This document shows, piece by piece, positions 7,270 through 13,586 of a DNA stretch of 14,084 nt (its first letter is position 1; each line of letters begins with the position of its first letter). The notes under the pieces are model-generated. The model saw only the letters and a program-made list of their open reading frames with translations, was not told where the DNA came from and searched no databases. The position numbers and the translations under genes were made by a program. Origin of the DNA: Acidimicrobiia bacterium (GTDB taxonomy: Bacteria > Actinomycetota > Acidimicrobiia > Spongiisociales > ZC4RG35); assembly GCA_003230435.1 (NCBI GenBank), contig QIDW01000151.1:1-14084 (forward strand). Reading direction: 5' to 3'.

Positions 7270-7661
7270 GAATCGAGCCGCAACGGAACGACAGCGGAGA
7301 TACGGTCGAAGTCCCGGTCGTGTGCCAGGACAGAAGCCCCTGACCTCAGGGCGATGGCCGCTATCAGACAGTCGACCAGGCCCCGCGGAGTGACACCGGC
7401 TGAGCGGCACGCGCGGTAAATACTCGCGGCGCCTTCGAAGTCAGTAGATGCATCGGCAGCAATCCATCCAAATGACGCATGGATCTCTCTGATCGCATTG
7501 GCGGACGCATCGGACCGGGCCCCCGCAAGGAGTTCCATGAGAATCGGCTCCGTCGAAGCAATCTCCGCCTGACTCCGGACAAGTTCCCTGACCCGCAAAT
7601 GCACCTCCGAGCCTGTGGCTCGGTCATATTCGATCCATGCGGAGGTGTCAAGAAGGATCAT
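7260..7661 (-). CDS. vapC: VapC family PIN-domain ribonuclease toxin
   Basis: A 133-residue PIN-domain protein, the toxin of a type II toxin-antitoxin pair. VapC toxins are Mg-dependent endoribonucleases that cut tRNA or rRNA. All four acidic metal ligands are present: Asp5 in MILLDTSAW, Glu43 in ILMELLAGAR, Asp97 in RGLVDCLIAAIA and Asp115/Asp117 in AHDRDFD, so the toxin looks intact. The ATG at 7661 begins at the usual PIN start and overlaps the vapB end by 14 nt, which implies translational coupling. An upstream extension to 7688 lacks homology-like sequence. The stop overlaps the convergent FAD-oxidoreductase stop by 10 nt. Confidence 0.92.
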   Translation of the reverse strand: MILLDTSAWIEYDRATGSEVHLRVRELVRSQAEIASTEPILMELLAGARSDASANAIREIHASFGWIAADASTDFEGAASIYRACRSAGVTPRGLVDCLIAAIALRSGASVLAHDRDFDRISAVVPLRLDSYN

Positions 7662-7854
7662 GATCAAACCGATCCTCGGGAACCTCACCGATCAGGTTGG
7701 CACCCTCATAAGCCAGGATCTCCTCCCTGGTCAAGGGCTGCCCAGCCAGATGTCGCAAGGCTTTATCTACAGCTTCGGTCTTCGTCTTCAGGTTATATCG
7801 CTGCATCACGATTCCCACCAGATCATTGTCGATCACAATGTTTGTCCTTCCCAT
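7648..7854 (-). CDS. vapB: VapB family antitoxin
   Basis: A 68-residue antitoxin partnering the adjacent VapC. The N-terminus MGRTNIVIDNDLVGIVM plus LKTKTEAVDKALRHL (about 21-35) is the ribbon-helix-helix DNA-binding pattern of VapB (VapB_antitoxin_2 type). The acidic C-terminal tail (EEILAYEGANLIGEVPEDRFD) is where such proteins bind and neutralise the toxin. The ATG at 7854 is chosen because it begins exactly at the family start; a TTG at 7872 would add residues lying inside the operator repeats. No Shine-Dalgarno is visible ahead of it, so a leaderless transcript is possible. Autorepression by the VapBC complex at the repeats at 7851-7894 is likely. Confidence 0.92.
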   Translation of the reverse strand: MGRTNIVIDNDLVGIVMQRYNLKTKTEAVDKALRHLAGQPLTREEILAYEGANLIGEVPEDRFDHDPS

Positions 7855-7894
7855 ACACCAACCATACACCAACCACGTGTATGATTGGTGTATG
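7851..7894 (-). promoter_or_regulatory. Probable vapBC operator: tandem plus inverted repeats
   Basis: Two abutting 11-nt direct copies CCATACACCAA lie at 7851-7861 and 7862-7872. An inverted copy TTGGTGTATG is at 7885-7894, and the palindrome CACGTG (7874-7879) sits in the 12-nt spacer. The array covers the vapB start codon at 7852-7854. Binding by the VapB ribbon-helix-helix domain is inferred from position and symmetry. Confidence 0.65.
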
Positions 7895-8005
7895 CGGTCT
7901 ACTCCAACATAGGGACCGCCTGCGACAGGTTTGATCTCCTTCTACAAACGACGCTTCCATCAACATCTCGATTTCAGCGCCCCTAGCTCGTCATGACGGT
8001 CTATG

Positions 8006-8017
8006 TTCGGTACCGAA
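8006..8017. promoter_or_regulatory. 12-nt perfect palindrome upstream of the MscS-like gene
   Basis: TTCGGTACCGAA is a perfect palindrome 18 nt before the ATG at 8036. It could be an operator or chance. The rest of the 7895-8035 gap shows a weak GCGGTC/GACCGC inverted repeat (7894-7919) and no clear promoter. Confidence 0.3.
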
Positions 8018-8035
8018 GCGACCGAAAGGAAACAA

Positions 8036-8713
8036 ATGTCGTTCTGGGAAAGCCTGCTTGAGCGTCTGCGGGAATTTGGAGAGACGGTTATCGAGTGGGC
8101 CATCCTGCTTGGAATAGCCCTTGTGGTGCTGGTGATTGGGCGCTGGGTTATCCGGCTGATTCGAAAAGCGACCGAGGGGGTTCTCGGCGCCAAGGCGCTA
8201 GACGGAGTATGGGAGCGCTCCGGGGTAACCAAAGCCCTGGAAGGGAGTGACCAAACCCCTGCATCGATCTCAGCAACGATCGTCTATGGGTACTTGATGG
8301 TCGGTCTTTTCGTGATCGTGGCGCGAATCCTCGAACTGGGAACAATCGAGGAGTTGCTCACTCGCCTACTGGCATGGATACCGCTTCTGCTCATTGCAGC
8401 GGCCATTGTCATAATTGCCGCCGCCGCGGGCAGTTGGGCGGCAGGTCTGGTGAAGCCGTTCGCCGACCAGCAGCACGTCCCCTGGCTGACATATGCGGTT
8501 CAGGTTGGCGTGATCCTCTTTGGTCTGCTGTTCGCCATGGACATCATGGAGGTCACTTTCGCCGAAGACGTCGTGATGATTGTCATCGGGTCGGCGACAA
8601 TCGCCCTAGCCATTGCTTTCGGTGTCGGTGGAATAGACGCTGCGAAGAAGTGGTGGGCCAAATACGGGAGTCCGTCGGACTCAGGTTCGGATCGCGATTC
8701 TGCCAACTACTGA
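8036..8713 (+). CDS. MscS-related membrane protein (conserved TM-helix family)
   Basis: A 225-residue integral membrane protein. Hydrophobic spans lie at about 18-42, 79-100, 110-138, 151-171 and 177-200. The pattern resembles the conserved TM-helix repeat (PF05552) of small mechanosensitive-channel-like proteins: GRWVIRLIRKATEGVLG, VVMIVIGSATIALAIAFGVGGIDAAKKW. The last span with the glycine-rich AFGVGGxDAA is the pore-helix-like signature of that group. The soluble MscS beta domain is absent, so this is not a full-length MscS, and gating by tension is inference. The C-terminus is a short hydrophilic Ser/Asp tail. The ATG at 8036 is preferred over the ATG at 8003 because AAAGGA (8025-8030) stands 5 nt before it and the protein then begins with an amphipathic helix. 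Confidence 0.78.
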   Translation: MSFWESLLERLREFGETVIEWAILLGIALVVLVIGRWVIRLIRKATEGVLGAKALDGVWERSGVTKALEGSDQTPASISATIVYGYLMVGLFVIVARILELGTIEELLTRLLAWIPLLLIAAAIVIIAAAAGSWAAGLVKPFADQQHVPWLTYAVQVGVILFGLLFAMDIMEVTFAEDVVMIVIGSATIALAIAFGVGGIDAAKKWWAKYGSPSDSGSDRDSANY

Positions 8714-8720
8714 CGAATGA

Positions 8721-8760
8721 GGGTGGGATGATGCGTGTGTAAACGCGCATCACCCCACTC
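8721..8760. terminator. Strong hairpin between convergent genes, probable bidirectional terminator
   Basis: A 17-pair stem (8721-8737 with 8744-8760) has one A-C mismatch at 8728/8753 and G-U wobbles at 8722/8759 and 8736/8745, with a 6-nt loop TGTAAA. It fills the 49-nt gap between the MscS-like stop at 8713 and the DUF427 stop at 8763. Neither side has a T-run, so it would be an atypical, U-poor terminator as often seen in Actinobacteria. Confidence 0.65.
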
Positions 8761-8762
8761 GC

Positions 8763-9506
8763 CTACGAGAACTTGGTCTTGGGGCGCTCCTGAAGCACCT
8801 CATCGATGTAGATGTCGAGCTTCTCGTTGTAGAAGGAGACGAGACCCGCCACTTTTTGAGACTCGGGAAGCGGCGTGTCGTAACCCCACACGACGTTGTC
8901 GTGGGTCTCGCCATCAGCAGTTACCGACCAATACCGGGCGGTGCCCTTGTACGGGCAAGAGCTCGCCAACTCGGTCGGTGTGAGAAGGTCCATCCGGACA
9001 TCAGTTTTGGGCAAGTAGTAGCGAACCGGAAGACCGGTCTCGAATAGGAAAGAAGCGTTCGTCGAGTCGGCGATGGTCACACGGTCCACCTCTACCCTCA
9101 CCCGTCGACTGGAAGGGAGGATGTCCAGCCTCGTGTATGGGTCACGAGGGTGCACATAGACTTCCTCGTCTTCCTCGAACCAATGGTCCATCGTCTTCCA
9201 GACCAGGGCAAAGTGACCGCCAAGCTCTGGGATCTTCGGATCGTGATAGGCGTAGGCAATCCCCTCGGCGTTGCCGGCCTTGACCAGGTATTGGGTGGCC
9301 TCACCCCGACTCGGGCTTCGCCGAGTCTCACCGGTCTCGACCAGCAGCTCGGTCTTCACGTCAGCCTCTGGGAAATAATAGGTCGGGTAGTAGGGGACCT
9401 CCCAGACCAATAGCGCTGACGTGGTATCCACCACGACTTCGCCCCCGAGCATCGCTCGGACACGTTTTTCGCCGCGCTCTGTGCGCACTCGTCCTCGGTC
9501 AGACAT
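8763..9506 (-). CDS. Tandem DUF427 domain protein
   Basis: A 247-residue protein with two copies of the DUF427 (NTP-transferase-like/CPYKG) fold; no biochemical role is established for the family. Copy 1 (about 15-112) has VVVDTTSALLVWEVPYYPTY and the strand ALVWKTMDHWF. Copy 2 (about 125-235) has VRVEVDRVTIADSTNA, the signature CPYKGTARYWSV at 184-195 and VVWGYDTPLPES. In copy 1 the equivalent place reads SRGEATQYLV, so the CPYKG motif is lost there and only copy 2 looks like a functional site. The linker WFEEDEEVYVHPRDPYTRLD is characteristic of the two-domain actinobacterial form. The ATG at 9506 has GAGG 6 nt upstream (9513-9516); an extension to 9548 lacks support. It lies 77 nt after the CHAD gene on the same strand, possibly one transcript. 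Confidence 0.82.
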   Translation of the reverse strand: MSDRGRVRTERGEKRVRAMLGGEVVVDTTSALLVWEVPYYPTYYFPEADVKTELLVETGETRRSPSRGEATQYLVKAGNAEGIAYAYHDPKIPELGGHFALVWKTMDHWFEEDEEVYVHPRDPYTRLDILPSSRRVRVEVDRVTIADSTNASFLFETGLPVRYYLPKTDVRMDLLTPTELASSCPYKGTARYWSVTADGETHDNVVWGYDTPLPESQKVAGLVSFYNEKLDIYIDEVLQERPKTKFS

Positions 9507-9583
9507 TACAAACCTCAAATATCGATGAACATGCCCATTGGACAACACCTACCGCGAGGCAATGATTCCGCAAGGACAGGCGC

Positions 9584-10609
9584 CTAGTAAACGATGACGG
9601 TGTCGAGGGGGAGATCGAGAGCCAACTGTCGACTTTCCCAATACTCGCCAAAACGCGATCGCAGCGAATCCGGGTTCTCGGCGTAGATCCGACGTCCCAG
9701 GATCTCAGCTGCCAGTTGCAGTTCAGCCCGTCTCTGGGTAACCAGAGCCGAGAAGAGTGACCGCTCCCGTGGGCTCGGACACATGTCTGGACGCTCGTGG
9801 ATCAGCGTCAGGAGTTCCGCCAAGTCGTGATCCTCTCCGAGAAGGAGCCCGAGCCGATCAAGGGTCACCGCCATACCCACTATCACTTCCGGCCATAGCG
9901 GCACGAGAAACTCCATCTGATAGCGCAGGTACTTGGCACGCTTGCGCCAGAGGTGGAAGTGGAGCACGGTCGGTCGCGTATATGCGGTGACCATCTCGGT
10001 GCGCCCGCGCTCGTAGGTATCAGCCAAACCAGACTGAATCGACTTGAACCTGTCCCTTATCCCGAGCCCATACACCTTTCGGGCGTCTGGGTCGGTGGGC
10101 CAGGCAGAGTAACGGTGGTACGCGCGTTCCATATCCCCGACGAGCCGCCCGATCATGTCCGGATCTTCCAAAGCCCGAAGCTCGATCACATCTCGACGTT
10201 GTGCAAGACGCGAGATCAGCTCCTCGAACATGCCTTCAGCAAGCATCTCTCCGTACAGATCTTCGACCAACGAGGCCGCCTCGACAACAACCGCGGAAGA
10301 CCGGAGCTCGCTTGTGAGGCGCCCCGTATTGCGTAGCGACTTGTCCTCATACCTGTAGATCTTGTCGGTGAGCTCGCCTCTGACGAGGCGAAGCAACGAT
10401 CGAACCTTCTTGATCGCCCTCCTCGAATCGTGGACCGCGCTGCGGAACTGATCCTCACCGTCGAAGAAACCGCCCGCACCCAGTTCCAACTGCTCCATGG
10501 CGACCCTCTTCACACCAATCCCGAGTGGCTCGGCCTGTCCAAGCTGCAACTTCGAGTCGAAGGAGGGCAATCCCGGATCGGTCGATGAATAGGTGGCCAG
10601 AGTGGTCAC
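9584..10609 (-). CDS. CHAD domain protein (polyphosphate-binding type)
   Basis: A 341-residue, almost wholly helical protein with the CHAD fold, known to bind inorganic polyphosphate through rows of conserved basic residues. Visible features are the first basic helix AVHDSRRAIKKVRSLLRLVR (about 58-77), the second basic helix FHLWRKRAKYLRYQMEFL (about 218-235), and further R/K-rich helices such as RFKSIQSGLADTYERGRTEM. There is no CYTH triphosphatase domain, so this is a stand-alone CHAD protein. The GTG at 10609 gives a leader of about 26 residues before the domain; a later start is possible and no Shine-Dalgarno is seen. Only 12 bp separate it from the divergent Nudix gene. A role in polyphosphate granule handling is inferred from the family. 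Confidence 0.85.
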   Translation of the reverse strand: MTTLATYSSTDPGLPSFDSKLQLGQAEPLGIGVKRVAMEQLELGAGGFFDGEDQFRSAVHDSRRAIKKVRSLLRLVRGELTDKIYRYEDKSLRNTGRLTSELRSSAVVVEAASLVEDLYGEMLAEGMFEELISRLAQRRDVIELRALEDPDMIGRLVGDMERAYHRYSAWPTDPDARKVYGLGIRDRFKSIQSGLADTYERGRTEMVTAYTRPTVLHFHLWRKRAKYLRYQMEFLVPLWPEVIVGMAVTLDRLGLLLGEDHDLAELLTLIHERPDMCPSPRERSLFSALVTQRRAELQLAAEILGRRIYAENPDSLRSRFGEYWESRQLALDLPLDTVIVY

Positions 10610-10621
10610 GCGGCCAGCGTA

Positions 10622-11080
10622 ATGTCACCCCCTATGAGATCCGCGGGTCTTCTTCCCTACAGAATCAACAGCGGCCTCGAAGTAATGATTGCCCATCCCG
10701 GCGGGCCATTCTTTGCAGGACGCGACAAGGGTGCCTGGTCGATTGTCAAGGGCGTGGTCAAGCGGGGTGAGGACGATGTGCAAACGGCCATCAGGGAGTT
10801 CGAGGAAGAAACCGGATGGCCGGCGCCAATCAACGACTGGGTGTCCTTGGGTGAGACCGTTCTCCGTTCCCGCAAGGTGGTCGTGGCGTGGGCGGTAGCC
10901 TGTGACTTTGACCCGGCCGCCCTGGACCCTGGGATGTTCCAAATGCATGGTCGTTCCTATCCGGAGATCGACCGTGTGGAATGGGTGACTCCCATCGTTG
11001 CGAGAACCAAACTCAGCGAGGCCCAAGGAGCGTTCGTTGATCGACTAGAAACCCACTTGGGTTTGAATAGTCCCCAATGA
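10622..11080 (+). CDS. Nudix hydrolase (COG4119-like)
   Basis: A 152-residue Nudix pyrophosphohydrolase of the type that cleaves nucleoside diphosphates linked to another group. The Nudix box is complete at about 43-65: GVVKRGEDDVQTAI followed by REFEEETGW, with the metal-binding REFEEE. The preceding AGLLPYRI, EVMIAHPGGPFFAGRDKGAWSI is typical of the COG4119 group, which usually reads WSIPKGE; here it is WSIVKGV. The substrate is unknown (dinucleoside polyphosphates and damaged nucleotides are the usual candidates). The start is ATG 10622 or ATG 10634, neither with a clear Shine-Dalgarno. It is followed by msrB after 9 nt, suggesting co-transcription, and faces the CHAD gene head to head. 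Confidence 0.88.
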   Translation: MSPPMRSAGLLPYRINSGLEVMIAHPGGPFFAGRDKGAWSIVKGVVKRGEDDVQTAIREFEEETGWPAPINDWVSLGETVLRSRKVVVAWAVACDFDPAALDPGMFQMHGRSYPEIDRVEWVTPIVARTKLSEAQGAFVDRLETHLGLNSPQ

Positions 11081-11084
11081 GGAG
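11079..11084 (+). promoter_or_regulatory. Ribosome binding site of msrB
   Basis: GAGGAG is 5 nt before the ATG at 11090 and overlaps the Nudix stop codon. It places the msrB start in the frame that is later broken, showing that the upstream part is the true N-terminus. Confidence 0.65.
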
Positions 11085-11089
11085 TGCCA

Positions 11090-11499
11090 ATGAGTGAAGT
11101 GCCCCACAACGAAGCCGAGTGGCGAGACAAGCTGTCATCCGATCAGTACCAGGTGCTGCGTCAGGGCAGGGCACTACCGAGAGAGCCTTCACCGGCGAGT
11201 ACTGGGACACCAAGACTCAGGGGACTTATCGTTGCGCCGGGTGTGGAGAGGAACTCTTCTCCAGTGACACCAAGTTCGAATCCGAATCGGGCTGGCCGAG
11301 TTTCTTTCAGCCACTCGACCCCAGCACGATCGAAGAGAAAGAAGACAAGACCTTCGGAATGGTCCGCACGGAGATCAAATGTGCCAAATGTGGCGGGCAT
11401 CTTGGGCACGTTTTCGATGACGGTCCCAATCCGACCGGTCTGCGATACTGCATCAACTCGGCCTCGCTCGATCTGGACGAAGCCGAACCTAGCGGGTAG
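11090..11499 (+). pseudogene. msrB: Peptide-methionine (R)-S-oxide reductase MsrB, frameshifted
   Basis: MsrB repairs oxidised methionine (R-sulfoxide) in proteins using a thiol. The N-terminal part EVPHNEAEWRDKLSSDQYQV (from ATG 11090, after GAGGAG) is in one frame up to LRQG at about 11167. The rest, TERAFTGEYWDTKTQG to the stop at 11499, is in another. The catalytic half is intact: zinc pairs CAGC and CAKC, SGWPSF, GGHLGHVF and the catalytic RYCINSASL. The break coincides with a perfect tandem duplication AGGGC-AGGGC at 11163-11172; removing one copy gives VLRQGTTERAFTGEY, the canonical MsrB sequence. Without it, only an internal start such as GTG 11119 could express the C-terminal part, lacking the N-terminal helix. 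Family certain; functional state unclear. Confidence 0.92.
11163..11172. repeat. 5-nt tandem duplication AGGGC that breaks msrB
   Basis: AGGGC occurs twice back to back. The extra copy shifts the frame by 5 nt exactly where the two halves of msrB must join. Confidence 0.85.
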
Positions 11500-11504
11500 G
11501 CGGA

Positions 11505-12080
11505 CTAACCCCGTACCTCGTTCATGACGGAGAGCATCTCGGCGTCGTGCGCCCCAGTCGGTAGATCTGCGACCGCAAGCTTGCCCCCGAGCAGACCTTC
11601 TGACTCGGTGAGTTTGACGTCCAATCGCTCGAGGGCTCGTTGCACCGGTTGGTTGTCGGGAACGACAACAAAACAGAAGGCTTCCACACCGTCGGCGCGT
11701 GCAATCGCGGCGAGGGCCTCGAATAGCAACGCCCCCAGACCCCGACGCTGAAACTCATCAATGACAGTGACAGCAACCTCGGCGCAACCAATCTTGGGGA
11801 TCCGGATATAGCGCCCGGCGCCGGCAACTTCGCCATCGACCACCGCTCCCCAGGCAACGTGGTCTCGCTGATCGACATTGGTGAGGTACTCCAACTCACT
11901 GTGACTCAGATGACCCAACCCCAGGCCAAACCGGGTATACCGACTCTCCACCGAGAGGTGGTCGAGACCCTCCTCAACGAGATCACTGTCCTCGGCGGTG
12001 AGGGGACTCAGAAGCGCTTCTGAACCGTCCCGAAGCCGGATTGTCAGGCGGGGACGATCATCAGGAATCTCGACGGGCAT
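11505..12080 (-). CDS. GNAT family N-acetyltransferase
   Basis: A 191-residue protein with one GNAT domain, using acetyl-CoA to acetylate an amine. The acetyl-CoA pyrophosphate loop is QRRGLGALLFEAL (111-123). It is preceded by the strand AEVAVTVIDEF and followed by VEAFCFVVVPDNQPVQRALERL. The N-terminal part TIRLRDGSEALLSPLTAEDS and LSVESRYTRFGLGL resembles the GNAT domains of Pat-type protein lysine acetyltransferases, but no cAMP-binding domain is present, so the substrate (protein or small molecule) is open. The ATG at 12080 is preferred since the extra 41 residues of a longer frame do not look like GNAT sequence and would run deep into the divergent intergenic region. Its stop is 5 nt from that of msrB (convergent). 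Confidence 0.85.
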   Translation of the reverse strand: MPVEIPDDRPRLTIRLRDGSEALLSPLTAEDSDLVEEGLDHLSVESRYTRFGLGLGHLSHSELEYLTNVDQRDHVAWGAVVDGEVAGAGRYIRIPKIGCAEVAVTVIDEFQRRGLGALLFEALAAIARADGVEAFCFVVVPDNQPVQRALERLDVKLTESEGLLGGKLAVADLPTGAHDAEMLSVMNEVRG

Positions 12081-12129
12081 GGTGGAGAGCCATTGAAGTC
12101 GCAATTGCACTACACGGCACATCAACGCG

Positions 12130-12150
12130 ACACGTGTGACCGTAATTACG
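12130..12150. promoter_or_regulatory. Two adjacent palindromes in the GNAT/methyltransferase divergent gap
   Basis: ACACGTGT (12130-12137) and CGTAATTACG (12141-12150) are perfect palindromes 3 nt apart, in the 94 nt between the divergent starts at 12080 and 12175. The position suits a shared operator. Binding by any regulator is unproven. Confidence 0.35.
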
Positions 12151-12174
12151 TTGGAGAGCACTAACTTCACCTCA

Positions 12175-13098
12175 ATGGCGAGGCAACGGCTGGCAACAGC
12201 CACATCGGAGTTTGGGTCGGGCAGGCGCGAGTCACATGACGCCAGGCCGTTCTACGAGCGTTTCGGTCCACCGGTCATATCCGGGGACGAGCGAGTCGAG
12301 ACAGCATCCGTCCTCGACCGGCTGTTTCACGGCGACGCAAGGGACATGACCGATAGCCAGGTTGCCGACCGATCGGTTGCCCTTCTGGTCACATCCCCGC
12401 CATACTTCGCAGGCAAGGAGTACGAGACGGACTTGGCCGCCGGGCACATCCCGTCGAGTTACGTCGAGTATCTCGAGATGCTTCGAGACGTGTTCTCGGT
12501 ATCTCTCTGCAAACTCGAACCGGGTGGTCGTATGGCCATCAATGTTGCCAATCTGGGGCGAAAGCCCTACCGCTCGCTTTCCGCCGACATCATCTCCATC
12601 CTCCAGGACGACCTGGGAATGCTTCTCAGAGGTGAGGTGATCTGGCAGAAGGCCAGAGGTGCCGGTGGAAGTTGTGCGTGGGGCTCGTACCGGTCACCCC
12701 AGAACCCGGTTCTGCGAGACGTCACGGAGAGGGTCATCATCGCCTCAAAAGGGCGTTTCGATCGAGCGGTCAAAAGGGCGAAGAGGGAGGCGGAAGGTCT
12801 TCCTCATAGAGCAACGATCGAAACCGACGAGTTCCTCGAGGCCACGATCGATATCTGGGAGATCCCGCCGGAGAGCGCCACCAAGGTGGGACACCCTGCC
12901 CCCTTCCCATTGGCGCTGCCTGGACGGCTGATCGAGTTGTACACCTACACAGGCGACCTCGTGCTCGACCCGTTCCTTGGGTCTGGCACCACCGCGGTGG
13001 CAGCAGCCATCGCGGGACGGCACTACGTCGGCTTCGACACCGAAGCCGACTACCTGGACCTCGCCGAGGAGCGCCTCAGAACTGAGGTCGAAGCTTGA
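12175..13098 (+). CDS. Solitary SPPY-type DNA methyltransferase (N4-cytosine/N6-adenine)
   Basis: A 307-residue amino-methyltransferase that methylates an exocyclic amine of C or A in DNA using S-adenosylmethionine. Catalytic motif IV is TSPPYF (73-78) and the SAM motif I is DPFLGSGTT (265-273), so the order is IV then I, the beta arrangement. GRRESHDARPFYERF (16-30), ANLGRKPYRSLSADII and HPAPFPLALPGRLIE are conserved-looking stretches I associate with orphan actinobacterial methyltransferases. SPPY is commoner among m4C enzymes but does not settle the target base. No restriction endonuclease or specificity gene is nearby. The start is ATG 12175; a GTG at 12136 would place the palindromes at 12130-12150 within the coding region. 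The stop TGA overlaps the TTG start of the phosphatase gene. Confidence 0.87.
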   Translation: MARQRLATATSEFGSGRRESHDARPFYERFGPPVISGDERVETASVLDRLFHGDARDMTDSQVADRSVALLVTSPPYFAGKEYETDLAAGHIPSSYVEYLEMLRDVFSVSLCKLEPGGRMAINVANLGRKPYRSLSADIISILQDDLGMLLRGEVIWQKARGAGGSCAWGSYRSPQNPVLRDVTERVIIASKGRFDRAVKRAKREAEGLPHRATIETDEFLEATIDIWEIPPESATKVGHPAPFPLALPGRLIELYTYTGDLVLDPFLGSGTTAVAAAIAGRHYVGFDTEADYLDLAEERLRTEVEA

Positions 13099-13586
13099 CG
13101 ATCAAGGTACTTGTCGTATGCGCCGGCAACATCTGCAGATCCCCTGCGGCAGAAGCGGCAATCGACGAGGCGGCCTTGGCTCGTGGAGTCGACGTGCAAG
13201 TCGATTCGGCCGGAACCGGGTCGTGGAACATCGGTGAGCCACCCAGCGACCATGCGATCGCCGCCGGAAAACGAGCCGGCCTCATCATCGAGGGCCGGGC
13301 CCGAAAGATGAACGGTCTCGATTTCGATCGTCACGACGTGATCCTGGTTATGGACCGGTCCAACCTCAGGGACCTCATGGCGATGACCGCCTCTTTGGAG
13401 GCACGCGCCAAGATGCGACTGTTCCGAACATACGACACCACTTCCGCGGAAGAGGAAATCCCTGACCCCTACGGCGGGCCCGATGAGGGTTACGACGAGA
13501 CGATCAGGCTTGTTCGTGCCGCCGCGAAGGGATTCGTGGAGTCGCTCGTGTCAGCCGGCGTGGAGAATTCGATAGCCCTCGAGTAA
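13095..13586 (+). CDS. Low-molecular-weight protein tyrosine phosphatase
   Basis: A 163-residue cytoplasmic phosphatase of the LMW-PTP fold. The P-loop CAGNICRSP (Cys9 nucleophile, Arg15, Ser16) sits at the N-terminus as required. The general acid is in IPDPYGGPDEGY (Asp124), the DP[YF] motif that separates these enzymes from arsenate reductases. SAGTGSWNIGEPPSDHA (38-54) is also characteristic. It dephosphorylates Tyr in proteins, or in some bacteria regulates polysaccharide export. The TTG start at 13095 overlaps the methyltransferase stop (TTGA), indicating translational coupling. The last 36 nt overlap the convergent downstream gene. Confidence 0.92.
   Translation: MTIKVLVVCAGNICRSPAAEAAIDEAALARGVDVQVDSAGTGSWNIGEPPSDHAIAAGKRAGLIIEGRARKMNGLDFDRHDVILVMDRSNLRDLMAMTASLEARAKMRLFRTYDTTSAEEEIPDPYGGPDEGYDETIRLVRAAAKGFVESLVSAGVENSIALE

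Noticed and set aside
7851..7894. CRISPR-like repeats
   Set aside because: The units are 10-11 nt, partly inverted and without uniform spacers; they fit a toxin-antitoxin operator.
7894..7919. GCGGTC/GACCGC inverted repeat upstream of vapB as a terminator or operator
   Set aside because: The stem has only 6 bp with a 14-nt loop and no T-run; likely chance.
12745..13023. Minus-strand open frame inside the methyltransferase gene
   Set aside because: It is fully contained in a gene with clear catalytic motifs, and its translation looks like low-complexity shadow.
12175..13586. Restriction-modification or defence island
   Set aside because: Only a solitary methyltransferase is present; neighbours are a phosphatase, a GNAT enzyme and an unrelated unknown, with no nuclease, helicase or integrase.
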